From the NCBI GenBank assembly GCA_017380995.1, contig JAFOCY010000158.1:1-6373 (forward strand): 6,373 bases of DNA. Direction: 5' to 3'. Below, piece by piece: positions 1-5,277 of the stretch. The position numbers and the translations under genes were made by a program. This DNA comes from Oscillibacter sp. (GTDB lineage: Bacteria; Bacillota; Clostridia; Oscillospirales; Oscillospiraceae). The notes beneath the pieces were generated by a model that was not told the DNA's origin, made no database searches, and saw only the letters and a program-made list of their open reading frames with translations. Each line of letters starts with the position of its first letter. Positions within the stretch are counted from its first letter, which is position 1.

Positions 1-1
1 A

Positions 2-256
2 GGGAAGGCCGCGGACCTCTTCATGGTCGATGTTGAGAAGATGGAATATACCGGCGCCCTTCATGATCCCAAGAACTTCCTTGCCCGCGTGGGTGCTACC
101 GGTCCTGTTGCCCTTACCATGATCAACGGAAAAGTAGTCTGGAAGGACGGGGAGTTCCCCGGTATTGACGAAGCAAAGCTTGCCGCAGAAGGCGAAGCCG
201 TTTGCACTAAAGTCATCCGAAACGCAAGCGATGCCTATAAACCCTTTACTTTTTGA
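2..256 (+). CDS. Amidohydrolase, C-terminal fragment (8-oxoguanine deaminase-like)
   Basis: This is the last 84 codons of a gene whose start lies left of the window; the reading frame is open from base 2 to the TGA at 254-256. The readable protein begins GKAADLFMVDVEKMEYTGA and continues with HDP, then a V-x-x-T-M-I-N-G-K-V-V-W-K-D-G-E stretch. The 'GKAADL...D' strand and the 'V-x-x-INGKVVWKDGE' beta-hairpin are the usual C-terminal end of the metal-dependent amidohydrolase (TRZ/ATZ) superfamily, where the end of the chain returns to the small beta-sandwich domain. The 'EYTGALHDP' wording and the 'GIDEAKLAAEGEAV' tail most resemble 8-oxoguanine deaminase, which turns 8-oxoguanine into urate. 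The metal-binding residues lie outside the window, so a related purine, pyrimidine or guanidine deaminase cannot be excluded. The stop codon is 8 bp before the shared terminator, so this is the last gene of its transcription unit. Confidence 0.75.
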   Translation, partial: GKAADLFMVDVEKMEYTGALHDPKNFLARVGATGPVALTMINGKVVWKDGEFPGIDEAKLAAEGEAVCTKVIRNASDAYKPFTF

Positions 257-264
257 TCAAATAT

Positions 265-298
265 AAAAATGTCCGGTCAAGCTTGACCGGACATTTTT
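265..298. terminator. Bidirectional intrinsic terminator (perfect 34-bp palindrome)
   Basis: Bases 265-298 read identically on both strands. They form a 15-bp stem (A5-TGTCCGGTCA and its complement) closed by an AGCT tetraloop. The arms end in A and T runs, so transcripts in either direction finish with a GC-rich hairpin followed by U residues. The palindrome sits 8 bp after the stop of the + strand amidohydrolase and 12 bp after the stop of the - strand antiporter, so it most likely terminates both convergent genes. Confidence 0.93.
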
Positions 299-310
299 TA
301 TTCGTTTCTA

Positions 311-1243
311 TTACATCAACATCACAGTGAAATAAGTGGCATAGCTTGCCAGCATGGCAATACCGCTCTTACGGGCCAGGCTGTAGTGGTGCAGGCAGCA
401 GATCAGCAGCAGCATCGCGGCAGCAATGGCGATGACACCATCGGTAAGGAAAGCGGAAGCAAAGGGAATAGGAGTTACCAGGGCGGAGGTTCCTACCACG
501 AAGAGAATGTTGAAGATATTGCTTCCTACGATGTTGCCAATGGCGATATCGGCGTTGCCCTTCTTGGCGGCGGTAACAGAAGTGAACAACTCGGGGAGGG
601 AAGTGCCAAGGGCCACAATGGTCAGGCCGATCAGACGCTCACTCATACCCATGATGTGGGCGATGGAGGTGGCGGCATCAACAGCCACATCACTGCCCAG
701 AACAATGAGAGCCAGGCCAATGATGGTCCAAAGAACAGACTTCCAAAGAGGGCGCTCGGTGTTAATAGAGGTTTCTTCCTCGGCATCATTGTTCTTGGTC
801 ATGCGGAACAGATAGCCCAAATATACCAGGAAAGCTCCCCACAGGATCACGCCATCCATAAAGGTAACGCTGCCATCCATACCCAGGACCAGCAGCAAAA
901 CGCTGATGAGGATCATAAAGGGGATCTCGCGGAAGACGGTGGATTTACCAACGTGGATACAGGTGAGGAAGGCAGCCAGGCCCAAGATGATAAGGATATT
1001 CATAATGTTACTGCCAAGAATATTGCCGATGGTGATATCGGCGCTGCCGCGGCTGGCGGCAGTGATACTAACAGCGGCCTCAGGAGCGCTGGTGCCCATG
1101 GCCACGATGGTCAGGCCAATAACCAGCTGGGGGATACCCAGGCGGGCGGCAATGCTGGAAGAGCCATCCACGAACCAGTCAGCACCTTTTACCAAAAGGG
1201 CAAAGCCTACAACAAGAAGAGCAAGATTGATGATCATTTCCAT
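311..1243 (-). CDS. CaCA-family cation antiporter (Ca2+/Na+ antiporter-like; probable Mn2+ exporter)
   Basis: This 310-aa integral membrane protein has about ten hydrophobic segments and two inverted alpha-repeats, the signature of the Ca2+/cation antiporter superfamily (YrbG/NCX-like). The first repeat carries G50-TSAPE55 and G73-N-I-L-GSN79. The second carries G213-TSLPE218 and G236-N-I-V-GSN242. The two glutamates (E55, E218) and the GSN asparagines are the expected ion ligands. A hydrophilic, acidic loop (about 148-168) joins the halves. Length and topology are normal for the bacterial family. The start at 1243 is backed by GGAGG at 1253-1257, 9 nt upstream; an ATG two codons in (1237) is possible but less well spaced. 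Family members are usually annotated as Ca2+/Na+ exchangers. The yybP-ykoY riboswitch directly upstream (1313-1415) argues that the physiological cargo includes Mn2+; that is inference. It appears monocistronic, bounded by the riboswitch terminator and the palindrome at 265-298. Confidence 0.93.
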   Translation of the reverse strand: MEMIINLALLVVGFALLVKGADWFVDGSSSIAARLGIPQLVIGLTIVAMGTSAPEAAVSITAASRGSADITIGNILGSNIMNILIILGLAAFLTCIHVGKSTVFREIPFMILISVLLLVLGMDGSVTFMDGVILWGAFLVYLGYLFRMTKNNDAEEETSINTERPLWKSVLWTIIGLALIVLGSDVAVDAATSIAHIMGMSERLIGLTIVALGTSLPELFTSVTAAKKGNADIAIGNIVGSNIFNILFVVGTSALVTPIPFASAFLTDGVIAIAAAMLLLICCLHHYSLARKSGIAMLASYATYFTVMLM

Positions 1244-1250
1244 TTGTAAA

Positions 1251-1257
1251 TTCCTCC
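1251..1257 (-). promoter_or_regulatory. Ribosome binding site of the cation antiporter
   Basis: GGAGGAA on the - strand, with 9 nt from GGAGG to the ATG at 1243. It lies just beyond the riboswitch terminator, so it is only transcribed when that terminator is read through. Confidence 0.85.
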
Positions 1258-1279
1258 AGATTTTATTGGCAAAAGGCGC

Positions 1280-1326
1280 AAAAAAAGACGAGTCCCTTGC
1301 CGTACATCATACAGCAAAGTCTCGTC
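1280..1326 (-). terminator. Riboswitch-controlled intrinsic terminator
   Basis: On the - strand, GACGAG (1326-1321) pairs with CTCGTC (1292-1287). The inner arms CTTTGCTGTA and TACGGCAAGG form ten further pairs (some G-U) around a 5-nt loop, and seven T residues follow (1286-1280). The 5' arm of this hairpin (GACGAGACTTTGC, 1326-1314) is also the conserved 3' end of the aptamer, including the strand that closes P1. The two folds are therefore mutually exclusive: a ligand-stabilised aptamer would block the terminator and allow transcription into the antiporter, as described for Firmicutes yybP-ykoY ON switches. Confidence 0.9.
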
Positions 1327-1415
1327 GCTTCCTTACAAGGCCGGATCTTTTCAGATCGTACTGACGACCAGGTAAACACAGAAATTTCCGTGTGGACTAC
1401 TCCCTTTAGCAAAGT
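1313..1415 (-). promoter_or_regulatory. yybP-ykoY family (Mn2+) riboswitch aptamer
   Basis: Read on the - strand from 1415 to 1313, the leader has the family landmarks in order. First comes the P1 5' strand TAAAG, running into GGGAGTAG (1404-1397), the conserved L1 metal-binding strand. Next is a P2 hairpin, ACACGGA-AATT-TCTGTGT, with seven pairs. Then comes the L3 element TCGTCAGTACG, a small AUCU-GAAA-AGAU stem-loop, and CCGG. The 3' closing strand is GACGAGACTTTGC. The string TCGTCAnTnCG-stem-GAAA-stem-CCGG closely matches my memory of the Lactococcus lactis aptamer. The P4 stem seen in that RNA is reduced or absent here (only AAGGAAGC joins P3 to the P1 strand). Known members bind Mn2+ through L1/L3 and switch on Mn2+ exporters and related transporters. 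Here it precedes a CaCA antiporter, with a terminator sharing its 3' strand. Confidence 0.88.
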
Positions 1416-1418
1416 TAT

Positions 1419-1445
1419 GTTATAAGATACAGAACAAAATTGCAA
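1419..1445 (-). promoter_or_regulatory. Candidate promoter of the riboswitch-antiporter unit
   Basis: On the - strand, TTGCAA (1445-1440) and TATAAC (1424-1419) could be -35 and -10 boxes with a rather short 15-bp spacer. They would start the RNA at about 1415-1410, right at the 5' edge of the aptamer. The position fits, but the spacer is not ideal, so this is tentative. Confidence 0.4.
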
Positions 1446-1500
1446 GTGGAAGATGTGCCAAAAGCGGTATTTTTCTCCATTGTTAAATTGACGTTTTTGT

Positions 1501-1534
1501 AAAAGGTAGCACCCTTTGTTTGCCAGAGGGTGCT
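1501..1534 (-). terminator. Intrinsic terminator of queH
   Basis: On the - strand an 8-bp perfect stem, AGCACCCT (1534-1527) with AGGGTGCT (1515-1508), is followed by ACCTTTT. It begins 10 bp after the queH stop codon and separates queH from the riboswitch leader downstream. The U tract is short, so some read-through into the next unit is possible. Confidence 0.8.
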
Positions 1535-1544
1535 GTCTTTACGC

Positions 1545-2108
1545 TTATTCTGCAAATTTTACCTTGTCCCGGTCGATTTTCTTCTGGTAACGGTCCTGCT
1601 CAGAGAATACGCATCCGCAGTATTTTTGCATATAAAAACCAAGTTCCCGGGCTTGGCGGTTGCCATCACGGAAATGGGGGCGGAAGTCACGATATAAAAA
1701 CTCTACGCCATATTCTTTGGCAAAACGTTCTGCTGCACGAACAATTCCCTCATGATCCTGATAGAGGCTGGCCAACAGGGTGGAGGTGAAGTGTGTAAAG
1801 CCGTGCTCAGCGGCATAACGGGCGGTGCCTTCAATGCGGTGCTCATAACAATACCGACAGCGGTGGTCGATATCTTCCGCTACATTTTTTACAAACTCCC
1901 TCAGTCCGTAATCCTCCTGTACCCGCACTTCCATTTGAATGGTGGGGGCGTAGGTCAAAAGACAATCCCGCCGGGCTTCATATTCCTTCCAGGGATGAAC
2001 GTTGGGATTATACCAAAAGGCCACCGGCTCGATACCTTCAGCCCGCAGGGGTTCAATGCAGCTAAGAGAGCAGGGAGCACAGCAGCAGTGCATCAATACA
2101 GTATCCAT
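1545..2108 (-). CDS. queH: Epoxyqueuosine reductase QueH
   Basis: A 187-aa protein of the QueH (formerly DUF208) family, which reduces epoxyqueuosine to queuosine at the wobble base of GUN-anticodon tRNAs. It is the non-homologous replacement for QueG and carries an iron-sulfur cluster. Diagnostic motifs are all present: M-H-C8-C-C-APC13 at the N-terminus, NPN (34-36) then HPW, HRC84-RYC87-YEHR, and near the C-terminus DFRPHFRDGN, then KYC164-GC166-VFS. The length is normal for the family. I start at the ATG at 2106-2108 because GAGGAAG (2113-2119) lies about 7 nt upstream. The longer frame beginning at 2150 would start inside the promoter and adds 14 residues that do not look like family sequence. 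The gene has its own promoter and terminator and no other queuosine genes beside it, so it appears to be a single-gene unit. Confidence 0.93.
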   Translation of the reverse strand: MDTVLMHCCCAPCSLSCIEPLRAEGIEPVAFWYNPNVHPWKEYEARRDCLLTYAPTIQMEVRVQEDYGLREFVKNVAEDIDHRCRYCYEHRIEGTARYAAEHGFTHFTSTLLASLYQDHEGIVRAAERFAKEYGVEFLYRDFRPHFRDGNRQARELGFYMQKYCGCVFSEQDRYQKKIDRDKVKFAE

Positions 2109-2112
2109 ATAG

Positions 2113-2119
2113 CTTCCTC
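2113..2119 (-). promoter_or_regulatory. Ribosome binding site deciding the queH start
   Basis: GAGGAAG on the - strand, with about 7 nt between GAGG and the ATG at 2108. It falls inside the longer open frame that begins at 2150, so it favours the shorter 187-aa product, whose first conserved motif (HCCCAPC) begins at residue 7. Confidence 0.8.
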
Positions 2120-2140
2120 GATTCTGAATTGGATGAGTTG

Positions 2141-2169
2141 AGTATAACATAGATACGGGAAAAGTCCAT
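2141..2169 (-). promoter_or_regulatory. Extended -10 promoter of queH
   Basis: On the - strand, TGGACT (2169-2164, four of six matches to TTGACA), a 17-bp spacer, and TATACT (2146-2141) preceded by TGT, giving an extended -10 TGnTATACT. Transcription would begin near 2134, leaving a leader of about 25 nt before the queH start. No room remains for a riboswitch in that leader. Confidence 0.7.
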
Positions 2170-2235
2170 ACTTGGATAAAACTTCAAAATATTTAATTTT
2201 AACGGTTTCTTTGCGGAAAGTTCATATTTATTTAT

Positions 2236-2275
2236 TTGAAGAAACGTTGAAATGGGAGTATAGTCTCTCCATAAT
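2236..2275 (+). promoter_or_regulatory. Two overlapping promoter candidates for the activase/dehydratase operon
   Basis: Candidate A is TTGAAG (2236-2241), 17 bp, TATAGT (2259-2264). Candidate B is TTGAAA (2247-2252), 17 bp, CATAAT (2270-2275). The two are offset by 11 bp, about one helical turn, so they face the same side of the DNA and cannot both be occupied at once. An A/T-rich tract (about 2180-2212) lies upstream and could act as an UP element. The leader to the TTG start would be about 65-75 nt. Confidence 0.6.
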
Positions 2276-2298
2276 GCTTTTATCCAACTGATTTTGAG

Positions 2299-2321
2299 GC
2301 TGTCTGACGGAGTTCGGCAGC
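2299..2321 (+). other. Small hairpin in the operon leader
   Basis: GCTGTC (2299-2304) can pair with GGCAGC (2316-2321), six pairs with one G-U, around an 11-nt loop. It lies 10 nt upstream of the Shine-Dalgarno sequence and has no U tract. I do not recognise it as part of a known RNA family, and it may be incidental. Confidence 0.3.
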
Positions 2322-2330
2322 ATGGTTTCC

Positions 2331-2338
2331 GAGGAGGG
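2331..2338 (+). promoter_or_regulatory. Ribosome binding site deciding the TTG start
   Basis: GAGGAGGG ends 8 nt before the TTG at 2347. There is no ATG or GTG at a useful distance in the same frame, and the residues that follow the TTG (KVGLDVGSTT) are exactly the first strand and phosphate loop of the activase fold. The ATG at 2322 is in another frame. Confidence 0.85.
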
Positions 2339-2346
2339 AAAATACC

Positions 2347-5277
2347 TTGAAAGTGGGTCTTGACGTAGGTTCTACCACCATAAAGTGCGTCGTGGTGGAC
2401 GGCGGCAACATTATTTATTCTACATATGAGCGCCATTTCAGTCATATCCTGGAGAAGTCTGAGGAACTGCTGCGCCGGGTAGCCAAGGAGTATGTTCCCG
2501 GCGGCAAGGCTGAGCTGGCTATTTCCGGCTCTGCAGGCATGGGTATGGCAGACAGCGCAGGAATTCCCTTCGTGCAGGAGGTCTTTGCCACCCGCGTTGC
2601 GGCGAACCGTTTGGCTCCGGGCACGGATGTTATCATTGAACTTGGCGGTGAAGATGCCAAGATCCTGTTTTTGACCAATGGCATGGAGGTCCGAATGAAC
2701 GGCTCCTGTGCCGGCGGTACCGGCGCTTTTATTGACCAGATGGCAACGCTGCTGAAAATGAGCGCTGATGAAATGGACAAGGCTGCCCAACAAGCGGAAA
2801 AGACCTATACCATCGCATCCCGCTGCGGTGTTTTTGCAAAGAGCGATGTTCAGCCCCTGATCAACCAGGGCGGCAAGGCTGCAGATATCGCAGCCAGTAT
2901 CTATCAGGCAGTTGTGAACCAGACCATTGCGGGCTTGGCCCAAGGCCGGCCGATTAAGGGGCATATTCTGTATCTGGGTGGTCCCCTGACCTTCTCCAAA
3001 TGTCTGCGGGAGAGCTTTGACGTGACGTTGGGCGTTCAGGGTATTTGTCCGGAGAACAGTCTTTTGTTTGTAGCCTTGGGCGCTGCTTTCTATGCTGACC
3101 AGGAGTTTGACCTGGAGGATGTTGCCAACTGCCTGAAGCAGCGTGGTGCTGCAGAGACCTACCGCTCTCAGCCGCCGCTTTTTAAAAATGAGGGGGAGTA
3201 CGAGGAATTTCGTGCCCGCCATGCCAAAGCTTCTGTTCCCCGGGTGCCTTTTGGCGCAGATTATGCCGCACCGGTACATATCGGCATTGATTCCGGCTCG
3301 ACTACAGTGAAGATGGTGGTCATTGACGAGGAGGAGCGAATCCTCTTTACTGACTACCGCCCCAACCTGGGCAATCCTGTACCCTTGATTCGGGAAGTCC
3401 TGCAAAAGCTCTATGAGGAGCATCCGGCTCTCCATGTTGCCTCCGTTACCACTACCGGCTATGGTGAAGATCTGGCTCAGAATGCTTTCCACGCGGACTA
3501 CGGTGTGGTGGAGACTGTGGCACACTTTACCGCTGCCCGTCATTTCCTGCCCAATGTGGATTTCATTATTGACATCGGCGGCCAGGATATGAAGTGCTTC
3601 AAGATCGAAAATGGTGCCATCAGCAACATTTTCCTCAATGAGGCCTGTTCTTCCGGCTGCGGCAGTTTCCTTCAGACCTTTGCCCAGGCGATGGGACGGG
3701 ATGTGAAGGAATTTGCAAAGCTGGGCCTTTTTGCCGACCGTCCGGTGGATCTTGGAAGCCGCTGCACAGTCTTTATGAACTCCAGTGTCAAGCAGGCCCA
3801 GAAAGACGGCGCTACCATCGAAAATATTTCCGCAGGACTTTCCATCAGCGTGGTGAAAAATGCCATCTACAAAGTCATCCGAGCTTCCTCTCCTGAGGAA
3901 CTGGGCCGCAACATCGTGGTCCAAGGCGGTACTTTTTATAATGAAGCCGTTCTCCGTGCCTTCGAAAAGGAGATGGGAGTAGAGGTAATCCGTCCTGATA
4001 TCGCAGGCCTGATGGGTGCGTACGGCGCTGCCCTTTATGGTAAGGGCAAAAGCTTGAATGGGGCAGTCAGCAGCCTCATTGACCGCAAAGCGCTGGATGA
4101 GTTTCGCCAGGAGACCCGCAGTGAGATCTGCGGACGCTGCGGCAACAACTGCCAGCTTACGATCAATACCTTCGCCGATGGCGGTACCTTCATCAGCGGC
4201 AACCGCTGTGACCGCCCCATCACCGGTAAGGCTGATACCGGTGAGCGAAATCTTTACGAATATAAGCGTAAGCTGCTCCTGGGTTATAAAACAGTTCCGG
4301 GCAAGCGGGGTAAGATCGGGCTGCCTCTGTGTCTGAATATGTGGGAGCTGCTGCCCTTCTGGCATACCTTTTTCACAAAGCTGGGTTTTGCTGTGTATCA
4401 CAGCCCTCTTTCCAGCCGGGATCTCTATCTTAAGGGGCAGGGCACGATCCCCAGTGACACCGCCTGCTTTCCGGCAAAGCTGGCCCACGGACACATCAAC
4501 TTTCTTTCCGGGCTTGGACTGGATGCTATTTTCTATCCCTGCATGACCTACAACTTGGACGAGGGCCTGGGTGACAACCATTATAATTGTCCGGTGGTAG
4601 CCTATTACCCGGAAGTGATTGCCGGTAACTGCCCGGAGATCAAGTCTACCAAATTTATTTATGATTATGTGGGTCCTCACCGTCCCAAGGATTTTACTCG
4701 GAAAATGTACGAGATCCTGAACCGGGAGTTCCGCGGGATCACTCGCGCAGAAGTGCGAGAGGCCTCCGATGCCGCTTATGCGGAATATGCCAACCACATG
4801 TCTCTTGTTCGCAGGGAAGGAGAGCGTATTATCGAGCAGGCCCGGGCGGAGGGACGCCGCATCATTGTTCTGGCGGGTCGCCCTTACCATGTGGATCCCG
4901 AGGTGAGTCACGGCATCGATACCCTCATTACCCGCTTTGGGGCGGCTGTCGTAACGGAGGACTCCATCTCCAACCGGGTGGAGAAGTTCCCCACCACGGT
5001 TTTAAACCAGTGGACGTATCACTCCCGCCTGTACGCCGCGGCCAAATACTGCTGCACGCAAAAGGATATGGACCTTGTGCATCTGGTTTCCTTCGGCTGC
5101 GGTGTGGATGCCATCACCACCGATGAGACTCAGTCCATCCTCAGCGCCGGCGGCAAGCTTTATACCCAGCTGAAAATTGATGAGATCACCAACCTCGGCG
5201 CAGTGCGGATCCGCCTTCGGAGTCTGTTTGCCGCCTTGGACGAGGAAAAAGAAAGCGTGTGTCCATGCAAGAAGTGA
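2347..5277 (+). CDS. Tandem-domain 2-hydroxyacyl-CoA dehydratase activase (BcrAD/BadFG x2 + DUF2229-like)
   Basis: A 976-aa cytoplasmic iron-sulfur ATPase of the ASKHA fold. Domain 1 (about 1-255) has phosphate-1 D6-VGSTT, phosphate-2 ELGGEDAK (98-105), and cluster cysteines C121 (SCAGGTG) and C160 (RCGVFAKS). Domain 2 (about 310-565) repeats this: DSGSTT (315-320), DIGGQDMK (409-416), C434/C438 (ACSSGCGSF), C473 (RCTVF) and an adenosine-site GGTFYN (527-532). Next is a four-cysteine segment (C595-x2-C598-x3-C602 and C621), then a DUF2229-type region (about 655-800). The tail resembles dehydratase sequence: GRPYHVDPEVSHGI (845-858) and SFGCGVDA (915-922). Characterised activases use ATP hydrolysis to push one electron onto a dehydratase or benzoyl-CoA-type reductase. 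The substrate of this large form is not known to me. Single-chain relatives I recall are about 1,400 aa; this chain ends where their last third begins, and that part is encoded by the overlapping next gene. Translation starts at a TTG with a strong RBS. Confidence 0.9.
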   Translation: MKVGLDVGSTTIKCVVVDGGNIIYSTYERHFSHILEKSEELLRRVAKEYVPGGKAELAISGSAGMGMADSAGIPFVQEVFATRVAANRLAPGTDVIIELGGEDAKILFLTNGMEVRMNGSCAGGTGAFIDQMATLLKMSADEMDKAAQQAEKTYTIASRCGVFAKSDVQPLINQGGKAADIAASIYQAVVNQTIAGLAQGRPIKGHILYLGGPLTFSKCLRESFDVTLGVQGICPENSLLFVALGAAFYADQEFDLEDVANCLKQRGAAETYRSQPPLFKNEGEYEEFRARHAKASVPRVPFGADYAAPVHIGIDSGSTTVKMVVIDEEERILFTDYRPNLGNPVPLIREVLQKLYEEHPALHVASVTTTGYGEDLAQNAFHADYGVVETVAHFTAARHFLPNVDFIIDIGGQDMKCFKIENGAISNIFLNEACSSGCGSFLQTFAQAMGRDVKEFAKLGLFADRPVDLGSRCTVFMNSSVKQAQKDGATIENISAGLSISVVKNAIYKVIRASSPEELGRNIVVQGGTFYNEAVLRAFEKEMGVEVIRPDIAGLMGAYGAALYGKGKSLNGAVSSLIDRKALDEFRQETRSEICGRCGNNCQLTINTFADGGTFISGNRCDRPITGKADTGERNLYEYKRKLLLGYKTVPGKRGKIGLPLCLNMWELLPFWHTFFTKLGFAVYHSPLSSRDLYLKGQGTIPSDTACFPAKLAHGHINFLSGLGLDAIFYPCMTYNLDEGLGDNHYNCPVVAYYPEVIAGNCPEIKSTKFIYDYVGPHRPKDFTRKMYEILNREFRGITRAEVREASDAAYAEYANHMSLVRREGERIIEQARAEGRRIIVLAGRPYHVDPEVSHGIDTLITRFGAAVVTEDSISNRVEKFPTTVLNQWTYHSRLYAAAKYCCTQKDMDLVHLVSFGCGVDAITTDETQSILSAGGKLYTQLKIDEITNLGAVRIRLRSLFAALDEEKESVCPCKK

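Noticed and set aside
386..1249. A 287-codon + strand open frame opposite the antiporter.
   Set aside because: Its Gly/Asp/Gln/His-rich translation mirrors the small and hydrophobic codons of the membrane protein on the other strand. The alpha-repeat motifs show that the - strand is coding.
1263..1445. A 60-codon - strand open frame upstream of the antiporter.
   Set aside because: It coincides with the riboswitch aptamer and terminator, it lacks an RBS, and the RNA structure explains the sequence.
1501..1534. The inverted repeat near queH as a mobile-element end or attachment site.
   Set aside because: A simple 8-bp hairpin with a T tract on the - strand just after the queH stop is a terminator. 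There is no transposase, target duplication or second copy.
2062..4911. A 949-codon open frame on the - strand across the activase gene.
   Set aside because: It is antisense to a clearly conserved protein with intact motifs. Its translation has no recognisable family features, and it also runs through the queH promoter and 5' end. Codon bias of the true gene explains the lack of stops.
5242..5255. Possible programmed -1 slippery site GAGGAAAAAGAAAG.
   Set aside because: In the upstream reading frame the codons are GAG GAA AAA GAA AGC. No X-XXY-YYZ heptamer is in phase, and I saw no obvious downstream pseudoknot. I keep it only as one explanation of the split, not as a feature.
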